From Drosophila persimilis (lineage: Eukaryota > Arthropoda > Insecta > Diptera > Drosophilidae), in contig NW_020825294.1 in the NCBI RefSeq assembly GCF_003286085.1, positions 14,344,501 through 14,408,500 on the forward strand: a DNA stretch of 64,000 nucleotides, in the 5' to 3' direction. Below are positions 35,222 through 46,846 of the stretch, in pieces; positions within the stretch are counted from its first letter, which is position 1, and every line of letters starts with the position of its first letter. The position numbers and the translations under genes are program-made. The notes beneath the pieces are model-generated. The model worked only from the letters and a program-made list of their open reading frames with translations. It made no database searches and had not been told where the DNA came from.

Positions 35222-35693
35222 ACTACACTTCACTTCAAAGACTGTAGAAAAGTAAAGCAAACGCGCAAATCAATAGCTTAAAATAACGCCAGAGATCAAA
35301 CTGATAAGAAATTACAGTAACAATATGTGACAGAGAGACTTCATATAAAGAAGCTGCACATCTTTGGTGTTGCCATAAAGCTTTGCTCTGGTTTCAAGTC
35401 CGGCTTGCGATAAGAAAAAAAGCTTGGCTCTTGTTTTAAGTCGGGCTTGCGATAAGAACAACACAACAATATATGGTAAAGCGTTGGACAAGGGAAAGTA
35501 GTATTGCTTCAATTTTTTGATGAAATTCGTGTGCATATATTTTGCATATTTTTGGCATATTTTGTTTGCATATATTTTGAATATGTTTTGCATATTTAAG
35601 ATAATGCATATCTCAAATTCGTTATATTTGAATGATCAAACGTCTAAATAAAAATTTTGGTAAAAATCAGATGAAAATATGCAAAATCCGAGG

Positions 35694-36088
35694 TCTACTC
35701 ATCATGAGAGAGAACGCAGAGAGAACATCTTTGCATGTGTTAGTACACACGCAATATGTTTCGACAAAAATATGTGATTGTATGCTTTCTTCAGATTTTT
35801 TGAACTCTCTCAGGTCTGGTTCTGTTTTGCCTCCAGCATGTTTTAGTGTATGGGTGCACATGCATGCTCACGTACTTTGCGTTTGTGTGTTTAGTATTGC
35901 TGGCCGCTAGAGCTGAAATTTGAGTTTGGTTCTTGTTTTGGGTCTTTTGATGAACTGACCTACCGCCACAAAATAAATGAAGAATGGGCAGGGGGTGGGG
36001 GTATGGTACACTAGGGCGCGGGAAATAAAATAAAAGCTGTTATTTGTTTGATTTATACCACAAAATATAAAATATTACAATAAAATAA
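35694..36088. other. Unassigned sequence right of the hAT element
   Basis: No family recognised. Short plus-strand frame at 35632-35910 crosses the hAT end and is not credible as a gene. Ends in AT-rich sequence where the CR1 LINE inserted. Confidence 0.4.
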
Positions 36089-36372
36089 TTTTTTTTTTTT
36101 TTTTACGTTGACATGCAGGGCGATGCAGTTACTGCACCGTCAAGTGGCCCGTGTGACACCAGCAGAAGGCTGTTACGCGCGGATCCCAGGCAAAACGCAG
36201 CCCTCCTCCCGCCCAACCGACCGAGGGGCGCTGCCGCATGACGCGCGGTGATTAGCCGAACCAACGCGAACATGCAAGAAAGATAGCTATTGGACTAACA
36301 ATCGAGGAAAATTAGTACTAAACTTACTAAGAAACTAAGCATGCAATCAAAATACAAATACCACTACAGTTA

Positions 36373-39137
36373 CTAATTAATAGAAAGGTGTGTAAGGATT
36401 AATAATTTAATAAGAGGAAGAGAATTAGTGTTGGATATAATATGGTAGAGGGAATTATAATCCGAGCATAAGACCCTAAACGGATCATGCAAGGAATAAT
36501 TCGATCTACAAAGTGGAAGGAACAACGGTATAAAATTTCTAGTCAGTCTAATAGGAATCGTGAAGTTTATGTGGCTCAACAGATGAGGGCTGTCTATGTC
36601 ACCCCTGATCAAGCTGTGCATAAAAATCACACCAAGCATTTTTCTACGGTAAACTAAGGATGGGAGGATTACTAATAGTAGTCTACTAGAGTAAGATGGG
36701 AGTCTCACACCCGCATCCCAGTTAAGGCCCCGCAGAGCAAAGAGTAAAAAGTTTTTCTGTACTGATTCTATACGGTCCTGGTGTACTTTGTACTGAGGGC
36801 ACCATACACAGGAGCCGTATTCTAAGATCGGACGAACAAGCGAGAAATAGAGAGTCTTTGTTATATAGGGGTCGTCAAATTCCTTTGACCACCTCTTTAT
36901 AAACCCAAGCACTCCCATGGCCTTATTTACCATGGTAGAAATGTGTTCGGAAAACTTTAACTTGGGGTCTAACATAACACCCAGATCATCCACCAGGGTA
37001 ATTCTCTCAAGAGAACCCCCAAATAGGGTGTATGGAGCCAACAAAGGGCTAGAACGATGAAATGTCATAACTTTGCATTTCGAGGCATTAGGGTGTAACA
37101 AGTTTGCACAACACCATGACTGAAAGCTATTGAGATCGGATTGCAAGCGAGAATGAAATGAAATGTCCTTGTACTGGACACAGAGTTTAAGATCATCCGC
37201 ATACATAAGTACTCGAGAGTATGTTAATACTGAAGGCAAGTCAGAGTAAGGGGCCTAGACGGCTGCCCTGTGGTACTCCCGAAGAAACCTTTACTGGTAG
37301 AGTTTTTGAAGAGGACTCTTTGAGACCTAGAACAAAGATATCTAGAAATTCATCTCAGGAGGTTGGGCGGAAACCCTAAAAGGTCAAGTTTATGTGCTAA
37401 AAGGGAATGGTTTACAGAGTCGAATGCTTTAATAAAGTCGGTGTAAATAACATCCGTCTGTAAGTTACCTTGAAAGCCTTTAATAATGAAAGAGGTAAAC
37501 TCTAACATGTTCGTGGTGGTTGATCGCCGCCTTATAAATCCATGCTGAGTTGGAGATATAAGTGACTTGCAGAGATGTTGCAAGTGCGGAGTTAAAACCT
37601 TCTCAAACAATTTGGGAATAGCGGATAACTTTGCTATACCTCTATAATTTTTTGCATCAGACTTGCTACCTTTTTTATGGAGAGGAATTATAAACGATTC
37701 CTTCCAGATTGGGGGGAAGCAAGAGGAATCAATGGACAGGGTGAATAGTTTAAGCAATGGTCCACACAGAGCCTCGGCGCAGTACCTGAGTGCACAACCT
37801 GGAACCCCGTCTGGACCCGGTGACAACACCGGCTTAACTAGTCGAAGATCATGAAGTAGGGAATATTCATTTAACAAGGGACTGAAAATGCCGTTCGACC
37901 TCGGTAATAGGTGGTTTGGAAAAACTGGGCAAAAAGATCGGCAATTGCCTGATCATTATTTGTCGACGTATTACAAAATGATAGCGAGGATGGGTGTGCG
38001 GACGTTCTACGCTTACTGTTTACGAAGCAGTAAAACTGTTTAGGGTCCTGAGAAAAACGTATCCTGCATCGAGATAGGTTGTTCTTATAGCATTGTGCAC
38101 TGAGAACTGAAAAGTTTGACCGAGCTGTTACATAACGAAAGTGAGAAGGAGGAGAGCCCACTTCTTGATATTTTTTATTAAGTCTTGATTTTAAGTTTTT
38201 TAGACTGGATAACTCTTTGGTAAACCAAGGGGGTTTTCCAGATCTAATCGGACAAGAAAGCGGGACACAAAAATCTCAAAGTGTGCCAAGAGCATTGTAA
38301 AAAATGTTTGTGCCTTTTGTGACATCAGTGCACAAGTACAAAGCAGACCAATCAAAATTCCTAATTAGGTTATTAAGCTTCGCAAACTCGGCTTTACGAA
38401 AGCAGCGGACACGTTCAGGTAGTCTACTCGACCGATCCAATACAGTTGGTCCAATATCTAGCGACACTTCGAAAGTAGGATGGTAGGCGTCTTCAGGTAT
38501 AGTGGGCGGAAGGGCTCGGGTTAACAACACTATGGTCGGATCCGATACAAAGCATAGATCAAGCAATCGACCCAAAGAATTTTTCACATGATTGACTTGA
38601 GACTGGGACAGGTCAAGCAAGCCGTCAACAAAGTCATGTCGTGACATGGGCACTAGGATACTAGACTCGTTTACCGAAGACCAAACAGTTCCTGGCAAGT
38701 TGAAGTCACCAAGAACTATCATACGATCTTTATCAGATAGCGAGGAAGAAACAGCGGTTAAAGCGGACAAGTGCTGCTCATAAATTGAAATATCCGAAGA
38801 AGGGGGGATATACGAGCAAGTAATGAATATAGCGAAATATAGCGGGAAGAATTAGTTTTACACACAGGAATTCCAGTTCCTGTTGAACTTGGACTGTGAA
38901 GTGTTCTGACGTGAAGTAAGAGTCCACTGCAATTAGAACCCCTCCTGCACGTCGAGACGAACGGTCCTTTCTAAAAGTTGTGTACCGACCTGCCAAAACC
39001 TCGGAACTAAAAATGTCCGGCTTTAACCAGGTTTCAGTAAACACAATAACATGGGAAGCAAATGCAACACTATCCCGGAAAAGAATGCTGAGCTTACTAC
39101 GCAAGCCTCTTACATTCTGATAGGTTACTAAAAGAGA
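36373..39137 (-). pseudogene. CR1 LINE ORF2: endonuclease and reverse transcriptase
   Basis: The endonuclease begins around LVTYQNVRGLRSKLSILF (39135-39080), then VIVFTETWLKPD, VLGDFNLPGTVW (about 38710) and DAYHPTFEV, the position of the SDH motif. Reverse transcriptase has SPGPDGVPG (about 37820), SYIPLHKKG-like FIIPLHKKG, FIKAFDSVNH (about 37420) and LMYADDLKL (about 37200). Open segments 39104-38778, 38770-38276, 38161-37871, 37877-37350 and 37239-36373 lie in several frames, so there are about four frame changes, and a short gap between FPPNLLR (37350) and the YADD block shortens the palm region. No RNase H is present, as expected for CR1. Confidence 0.82.
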
Positions 39138-39139
39138 AG

Positions 39140-40123
39140 TTAGTTTTTTGGAAGGGTGGAAGCAAGACGGGAAGTTGAGGAAGAGGAAGTTGAGGTTGAG
39201 GGTGGCACACTGGAAAGATTTGGAAGGGATATGGGGGGCCTATTCTTCTTCTTAGCCTTAAACTTGTTGGAGCAAATGGTGTCAAATTGAGTTGGGGAGA
39301 TGCTTATCTTAAACGAGGCTATCTCTCTGGCATAAGAGAAGTTAAATTTCTCCACCTCTAAGCCCACGGCTTTTATTTTGCTTTGAATAAAAGCAGTTAC
39401 ATCATTAGATGTGAGGTCAGGGGCCAGCCGTGAAACAAAAACTTGTCGTTTTGGTGGGACTCCCACCAGTGGTTTAGTCACCACAAGTCTAGAACCTGTG
39501 GTGGCAATATCCGGAGGTCCGGAACGTCTATTTACTGGTGGGATCGGGATAGACGGGACAACTAGCGAGCTTGCGGACGCCACGGACACGGACGCTGCAG
39601 ACGTACTTGGCTGCACATTCTCCGAAGCGATGAATTCGGCTACCGAATCTGCATCGTCAGCAGCTGTCGTTGCCTTTGGAGTGGTAATCGAGATCAACTG
39701 CTGCACACTTGGAGTGGTCGGAGTCAGTTTTTCGGCGGCGCACGGCTGAGTGACGGTTGGCACTTGCTGATCCCGCGGAGTGACCTTTTTGCGCCTCGGA
39801 GACTCATTCAGCAGTTTTAAACCGCTAAACTGAGCCTCCATGGCTAGGAGCCGATCGTATTGGTTTTTGAAACCAACGGTCAGCTCCTTAAAGCCACTCC
39901 GCGTCTGCCTCATAAAAGCTACCATGTCTTTGTCCACCGCACGGCATGCCTCGCAACTGTAATGCAAGCCATTACGTTTGGCTATAGCATCACTCACGAG
40001 GTTAGAAAATCCAGCGCATTTTGCGTGCACTACGCTGTCGCAGAGCCAGCAGTGGACATTCGGCTGATCGTGGGTGATCTGCTTCTTGCAGGTTTTTTTG
40101 GCACAGACCACAGCGTATTCCAT
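39140..40123 (-). CDS. CR1 LINE ORF1 protein, intact (327 aa)
   Basis: Uninterrupted from MEYAVVCAKKTC to the stop at 39140. Residues about 7-62 form a PHD-like zinc-binding module (CAKKTC, HCWLCDSVVHAKC, YSCEAC). Residues about 100-215 are a Pro/Thr/Ser-rich linker. Residues about 225-285 (QVFVSRLAPDLTSNDVTAF ... SFKISI) look like a small alpha-beta nucleic-acid-binding fold. The C-terminus is Ser/Pro-rich. ORF1 proteins of this group coat the element RNA in the ribonucleoprotein particle. It is the only fully open LINE frame in the window, so the copy is young or its ORF1 has been lucky. Confidence 0.8.
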   Translation of the reverse strand: MEYAVVCAKKTCKKQITHDQPNVHCWLCDSVVHAKCAGFSNLVSDAIAKRNGLHYSCEACRAVDKDMVAFMRQTRSGFKELTVGFKNQYDRLLAMEAQFSGLKLLNESPRRKKVTPRDQQVPTVTQPCAAEKLTPTTPSVQQLISITTPKATTAADDADSVAEFIASENVQPSTSAASVSVASASSLVVPSIPIPPVNRRSGPPDIATTGSRLVVTKPLVGVPPKRQVFVSRLAPDLTSNDVTAFIQSKIKAVGLEVEKFNFSYAREIASFKISISPTQFDTICSNKFKAKKKNRPPISLPNLSSVPPSTSTSSSSTSRLASTLPKN

Positions 40124-40650
40124 TTTATTATTATTTATTTACAATTATTTGCAAAACAAATTGGTATCAGTCCAATGTGCCAGACAACGCTCAAAGCGGA
40201 ATTGGTAAAAAAAATAGAGCAGAGTGGAGAGCGGTTATAGCGAGATCTACTAAACAGAGAGCGCTATTGCTCAGAAAGTTTAAAGAGCGAGAGAGAAAGA
40301 ACATTTATTGAAGTTGAGGTGATAGCGAGAGAGTGATAAAACAACAAAAGCTACCAGACGAGAGCGGACTGCAATGCAATGTAATGCGTACTCACTCACT
40401 GCAACAACACAAACACCAGCACAAGCCGACGCCGAAAAATAAAAAGTTAAATAATGTTTTAACACAAATCAAAAGGCATGCACTCGCGAAATAGAATAGG
40501 TTTCCAGATTGTTGTCTGGTTAGGAAGTATAATTAGAATTTCGTTAGGAAAACACCGGCTGTTTGTTCAAAACAAAATGAAAAAAATGCGGAGCGCAAAA
40601 TAAAAACACGTCTGATCACTACGAAAGAGAGCGAGGGGTATTACACAACT

Positions 40651-41541
40651 TGTAACGCACCCAAAAGGGTTCGCTACAACGCCTCTCCCAACGCCCTATA
40701 AAAATCCGGCTACTAAATTGCGACACCTCGCCCAACGTACTACACGAACACCCCCCCTCCACACATAGCCACCGATTGACACGCGCCGTCTTCATAACGC
40801 TGACCAAACACACCAGGTCACGCTGACTTCCACCACTCCAGACCAAGCAACCGGCCAGGCGCAGTCTTCCGGGTTCATCGGCTACAAAACGATGACACCG
40901 CGGAAGCCCCCGACAAGCCCCCAACGGCAAAACCGCCAGCTCGCCAAAAACGCGAAGAGACAGAACTAGGTCAACCCGCGATCGCCAGAACGGCAAAGTG
41001 CACCCCGACGCGGAAGTGCACTTCCGAACCCGCTGACACAGCGCCCATTGGCGTATAAATAGACGCCTACTGAAAACCAGAAAGCAACTTACGCAGAGAT
41101 CCGGCTCGCAGTACGGTCGTTTTACCAGAACTTACGCAGAGATCCGGCTCACAGTACGGTCGTTGTACCAAAACTTACGCAGAGACCCAGCCCAGAGTAC
41201 AGACGCGGTACCCGGAACCCACCAGAAGACATCGGCGCCCAATTAATAATAAGTCATTTAAACCGCTAAGAAATACAATAAAGTGTAAAATTTGCAAAGT
41301 AAAAACACTCGATTGCGTAAGTTCCCCCCAATCAGCCGAGGCACCGACGTCGCCCCACCCCGAGTCCACGGTCGTTTCATATACGCAACGCTAGCAACGC
41401 CCGCCCGAGCCCCGATCCACCTCTCTACGACAGGCCGCCCTCTGACGCCGCCCTTACGGTTCCAACACATTTCTACAAATTTCTTGTGAACAGACCCTGG
41501 ACGTGACTGAGCTTACCTCAGCCTGAAATAGGTCCATCACA
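40651..41541 (+). repeat. 5' LTR of element A
   Basis: Starts TGTAACGCACC, ends CCATCACA. TATAAAT at 41054-41060, then three 43-bp repeats (41090-41215), and AATAAA at 41277-41282. Promoter, R region and polyA signal are thus all recognisable. Confidence 0.9.
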
Positions 41542-41543
41542 AG

Positions 41544-41561
41544 TGGCGCCCGAGCAGGGAC
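41544..41561 (+). other. Primer-binding site of element A (tRNA-Lys type)
   Basis: TGGCGCCCGAGCAGGGAC, differing at one base from the well-known tRNA-Lys3 site of lentiviruses. It starts two bases after the LTR end. Confidence 0.85.
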
Positions 41562-41841
41562 CTGAGGGTACGTCAGCGAGGGTTTGTGGAATAAAACCCC
41601 ACGGCCACTAGAGCAAGAACACAAGAGAACAACCCAAAGAAAACCCCGACCTCGCGCAATATCAACGGCGAGAGTCGCGCAACGAGCAGACGAAAGCGCG
41701 ACACAGCGACAGAGAAACGCGAACAGTGCCGTCACCCCGAGAAGAAATTCGAAGCGTCAGCCGCGAAGCTCGACACAGTGCCCTAGTGAAGGAAAAGCGC
41801 AAGCCCAGCGAAACAGCCAACTCAAGTAAACGATCGGAGCG

Positions 41842-42720
41842 ATGGAATCCCACACAGAGGAACAGGCCAGCGGGCATTACCCTGGAGAATTCGTCGCCAA
41901 CCCAGGGGTGAGTACCGGCTGGATACACAAACGTCGCCGAGAGGAGCTGGAGTCCCTCGCGGAGGAATTCGGATTCAGCCGCGAGGGGAACGTGGGAGAT
42001 TTGCGGAGGAGTTTCGCCGAACTAGTCGCCGGGCCCCTTGAACACGATGCCTGGGTCAGGTTGGCGGAGCTCGAGCGGCAGTACGCCAGATCGCCAGGAC
42101 GAGCCAGATCGCCCCAGCCCGACCCCTCAGCACCAACAGAGAAGCGGAAGACGGACCCCAAACTCAGCCTAAAAGTTCCAGGATTCATGGAAGGCAAAGC
42201 CAGCACCTCACCGACATCGATAACCGCCGAAGATCTACCGAAGCCCCCGCCCCCGGAGCCAAGGCCTTCGCCCATGAGAAGGATCTTGCCGACAGCAGAA
42301 GGAAATGGCCCCACAGACGGCCACTACTACAGTCACGCCGCGCAGATGGCGGAACGGATCCGAAAGTGTCCAGAAGGCGTCCAGTTCGACGGGCAGGACG
42401 ACCCACTGTCGTTCGCCGAACTACTGGAAGAGCGTGCCCTCTCGTACGGGGTAGACATGAACTACGTGCCGCGAGCCATGGCAGAGCTCCTCACCGACGG
42501 AGCAAACCGTTGGTTCCGCACCAGCCGACTCCAGAGCGCCTCATGAGCCGATTTCCGTCAGGAATTCCTAGCCTTTTTCCTGCCTCCCCGGTACTTCGAG
42601 CAATGGGAAGACCAGATCAGGGACCGGACATCCCGAAGTTTCATCAACGCCGACCTCGCCCGCCAACTCGGCCACGACAACGACCTGCGCGACACTTGCA
42701 TACCGATACGCCTAGCCGAC
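41842..42720 (+). other. Element A gag region
   Basis: Contains IHKRRREELESLAEEFGFSR (SAP-like motif), an Arg/Pro-rich stretch, and AQMAERIRKCPEGVQFDGQD and FAELLEERALSYGVD in the capsid-like part. The conserved tail continues to 42720. Broken. Confidence 0.8.
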
Positions 42721-45700
42721 GGCTCAGCACGCGAGATAACTCAGATCTTGCTAGCGCGCGTCAAACTAGACGAGCAAGAGGTACAGATGCCGCTCTTGGT
42801 GCTGCCCAACATGCTAGAGCAAGCCATCATAGGGATGGATTTCCTGTGCGCCATCGAAAGTACAATACAATGTGGCAACACACGCCTCCATCTCCAGGGC
42901 TCCCAACGCCCCCTCCCAAACACGTCGATGATCACCGCCAGCCAAGTACACGCCCACGGACCCCAGAATTTGAGACCACCGCCGCCAACGAATCCCCCGC
43001 CACGACACGAGACACGAGCACAAGGAACAAGGAACACAGAACCCATGGCCACAACGAGGCACACCAGCCCCAGGCCCACTCCGAGAAACCCAAAACCAAG
43101 CAAAGCAACGAAGAAAGCGAGCCGGTCTCCCGAGGGCACCGACGCGATTCCACCAACAATGGGAAAGGAACCCAGGATGCCCCTCCAGAAGACAACCCGG
43201 CCCCAGCAACGACAGCCGCCACGCAGCAGCCAGGCGCTCGAGGTACCACCTCCGACCGCCACCCTGGCCCACGAACGCGTCGACACCGCCCTCGACGCGA
43301 AAACTACCCCCACGACACCGACCGACCCGCTACTCCCGCGTCCTCTCAGGCAGGAACCGGGAGGGGCGATCACCGCCGCACGAGGCATCAATCGGAACCC
43401 CGCCGCACCTGGAGCCGACACACCATCGATCGTCACCGACATCATGGAACGCCCCCCGGGCAACACCTCGTACGGCGCCGGCATGCGGCCCAGCACCACG
43501 CCTGGAGCCATGTCGGTGAACCTCACCGTCCAAACTAGCCGTCGGTCAAACGCTACGACCGCAATCGAGACCCGCACGTTCGTACATCACGCTGAGTACA
43601 ACGTCGCGCAAGCACCCCCCAGGACACACACGAGCACCCCACACCTGAGCGACGCATCCGCCGTCGTCGCCGGCCTAAGCGAATACACTCGCGAAGTCGA
43701 ACCACCAAGCGCATTCGACACAACGATCCTCCCCGAGAACCCCGACCACACTTGCGACCCAGAAATCGACGAACCACCGGAGGACGATTCGGAACGAATC
43801 TCCGACCCATGGCCTCCCGACATCGCGCCGAGAATACAGGAATTTCTAGACGAAGAACTGCCGACACTCGCAGGCCTCCGAGGGACGACGGATCTAACTG
43901 AACACACCATCGTCATGAGAGACAACCGACCCATAAAACAGCGGTACTACCCGAAAAATCCAGCCATGCGGCGGATCATCGATGAACAGGTCGACCAACT
44001 GATAGCAGAGGACCTAATCGAACCATCCCGGAGCCCCCACAGCGCGCCAATCGTCCTGGTCCGCAAAAAGGACGGGAGATGGCGCATGTGTGTATATTAT
44101 CGGCATCTGAACGAGCGTTCTATCCCGGACGCGTACCCGCTACCCAGGATCAACTACATACTAGAGCGACTCCGAAATGCCCACTTCATCACGACCCTGG
44201 AACTGAAAAACGGGTACTGGCAGATACTGGCAGAATGGCCCGGGACAGCCGGGGAGCCACGGCATTCACGATACCCGGCAGAGGGCTATACCAATGGAAA
44301 GAAATGCCCTTCGGTTTACACTCCGCGGGAGCCACGTTTCAACGGACCCTCGACGCCGTTATCGGCGCGGACATGGAACCATTCGCGTTCGCTTATCTCG
44401 ACGACATCGTCATCGTCGGGAAAAGCTTCCAGGAACACCTGAACAACGTAAAAGAAGTCTTCGCACGACTGCGAAAGGCAAACCTACGGATCAACGCGGA
44501 CAAGTGCGCCTTCTTCCAACGCCGGATACTTGGGCCACATGATCAGCGAAGAAGGTATCCACACGGACCCCGACAAAATCGCAGCCGTAAAGGATCCGAG
44601 GCCGCCGACCAACCTGAAGGCATGGCCGGTTGGTACCGCAGATTTGTTCCAAACTTTGCCACCGTAGTCCAACCAATGTCACTGCTGCTGAAGAAAGGGA
44701 AAGCATGGACATGGGGCCAAGAACAACAAGACGCCTTCGACGAGCTGAAAACACTGCTCACCACCGCACCAGTACTCGCCTGCCCAGACTTTAACGTAAA
44801 ATTTTCCCTGCAGACGGACGCAAGCAACCTTGGAGTAGGCGCGGTCCTCACCCAAGAGATCGAATCGCATACGTCAGTCGACGCCTCAACAAGGCAGAAG
44901 AAAATTACTCGGCCACCGACAAGGAATGCCTCGCCGTCATCTGGGCGATCCGAAAACTGCGATGCTATGTCGAAGGCTACCGATTCGACGTCATAACTGA
45001 TCATCTCGCACTAAAGTGGCTGAATACCCTCGAGAGCCCTTACGGTAGAGTAGCAAGATGGGCGCTCGAACTACAGCAATACCAATACGACGTGCACTAT
45101 CGGGCCGGCAACCAGAACGTAGTCGCTGACGCGCTTTCAAGACAACCATTGGAGACCCTCTCCCGCATCGAGGAGGAAGATAACACAGCATGCACCTGGC
45201 TTAAACAAAGGATCCAGCAAGTCCAAGACGAACACCAGAAATACCCGGACTACACGCACGAAAACGGGCAGCTATACCGCTATCTAGGACACGGAGCCGA
45301 CGACGACGACCACATACCGTGGAAACTATGCGTGCCTAAAAACGGCCGAACGAGAGTACTCCGCGAATGCCACGAAGAACCAACTGCAGGACACCTCGGC
45401 GTCCGGAAAACCATCCTGAGGACAACGCAACGATATTACTGGCCAGGACTACACTGAGACGTACGACGGTACGTGCAGGGCTGCGTAAGCTGCCAGAAGT
45501 TCAAGGCCACACAGCGCAAGGCCGTGGGCAGGATGCTCACACGCAAAGCCGAAGAACCCTTCGCCACCCTGTGTGCCGATTTCGTCGGACCATTACCACG
45601 GTCCAAGCACGGGAACACCATCTTATTGGTCTTCTTCGACACTTTCTCCAAGTGGGTCGAACTGGTACCCCTCAAGAAAGCGACAACAGCGAACCTCGAA

Positions 45701-46280
45701 CGAGCCTTCAGAGAACGAATACTGAGCAGCTTCGGCGTGCCGAAACTATTCGTGTGCGACAACGGAACCCAGTTCACCAGCCGATCGTTTAAAACATTCC
45801 TGCGAACCGCAGGCGTGGACCTACAACACACAGCCCCGTATTGCCCCCAAGAAAACCCGACGGAGAGAGCCAATCGGACTGTGAAAACGATGATCGCACA
45901 GTTCGTCGACGACCACCAGAACACGTGGGATGAACTCCTACCCGAGATGACATTGGCGATCAACTCCAGCGTCTCCGAGACGACCGGATTCAGCCCCGCT
46001 TTCCTCCTGCAAGGAAGAGAACCCCGACTCCCCGGCACCCTTTACGACGAAGTCACGCCCGGGACAGGGAGTACACAAGAGACAGCCAGCAGCAAAGCGA
46101 CGAGACTAAAAGAAGTATTCGCCATCGTCCGAAACAACATCCAGAGAGCCAGCCAAGAGCAAGGGAGACATTACAACCTCCGCCGGCGACTATGGCGGAT
46201 CAACACCACCTCTCAACCGCCGCCGAGGGCTTCGCAGCAAAGTTAGCTCCGAAGTTCGACGGCCTCTACCGAGTCAACAG
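42721..46280 (+). other. Element A pol region (protease, RT, RNase H, integrase)
   Basis: Protease tail with LLVLPNMLEQAIIGMDFLCA (about 42795). RT opens with PIKQRYYPKNPAMRRIIDEQ (about 43930) and has SAPIVLVRKKDGRWRMCV, LPFGLH-type and AYLDDIVIVG blocks (to about 44430). RNase H has LQTDASNLGVGAVLTQEI (about 44810) and NVVADALSRQPLETL (about 45115). Integrase has HCC zinc-finger residues near 45370-45490, TERANRTVKTMIAQF (about 45865) and GREPRLPG (about 46015). Broken. Confidence 0.87.
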
Positions 46281-46846
46281 TTTTCCATCGCCAAACATCG
46301 CCAAATTACAACATTGCGAAAGCCGGAAACAGAAGACCGCGAATATCAACGACCTGAGAGAGTTCCACGACCACGAGCCCGACAAACCCACTGGCCTACA
46401 CAGGAATGCTGACACCGCGGAAGAAACCAATGAAACAGCCACCCGACGCCCCGACCGCGGCACCGCAGAGTCGGCAGAACTCGGGGCACCCGGCCAAGAG
46501 AAACAACGTCAGCGAAACGCCGACCGGCGGCGCCACGCCAACAACAACGCGAGCGCAACAAACCCCTTGACAACGAAGTAAACAGACTCGCTAACGAGGC
46601 AAGGGACGAGATGATCGCAAGTCAGCGGCGACCCCAAAACGTACCCCCGGTGCAACACGGAAGAGAGAAGAAAACCTTGCTCCGCAAATACGGACCCCGC
46701 AGAAACGGCTTAAATAGCCGCAACTCTGGCTCCCATCAATCAGTGCACTCTCACCAGAAGAAGGCGAAGCCATCCGAGCCAACAACCCACCGCCCCGCGC
46801 CCCACGCACGGGTCTTCGTGACTCTCGTCGGGAAGAAAGGGGAGGG

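Larger units (their letters stand above)
32941..35693 (-). mobile_element. hAT-superfamily DNA transposon
   Basis: Perfect terminal inverted repeats of at least 18 bp (CCTCGGATTTTGCATATT at 32941-32958, its complement at 35676-35693) bound a minus-strand transposase gene. Both subterminal regions (about 32945-33190, 35520-35690) are crowded with TTTGCATAT-type motifs, typical of transposase-binding arrays. A retroviral-type LTR piece lies inside at about 33700-33977. No clear 8-bp target duplication was seen, so the flanks may have changed. The gene is nearly complete, so this was active in the not-too-distant past. Confidence 0.85.
36089..40620 (-). mobile_element. CR1-clade non-LTR retrotransposon (LINE)
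   Basis: On the minus strand: a 5' leader of several hundred bases (40620-40124), intact ORF1 with an N-terminal PHD-type finger, ORF2 with endonuclease and reverse transcriptase, a roughly 260-bp GC-rich 3' UTR, and a run of 16 A residues at 36104-36089 (T on the plus strand). The PHD-type ORF1 and RT resemble the Drosophila CR1 group (DMCR1A-like). The A tract as 3' end is less typical of CR1 and more of jockey-clade LINEs, so the clade call rests on the proteins. Near full length; ORF2 has a handful of frame breaks. Confidence 0.8.

Noticed and set aside
35632-35910. Plus-strand 92-codon frame
   Set aside because: It crosses the hAT terminal repeat into flanking DNA and has no recognisable features.
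42741-43577. Minus-strand 278-codon frame and a plus-strand 390-codon frame over 42366-43538
   Set aside because: Both are shadows of GC-rich gag-pol sequence of element A. They lack any family motif.
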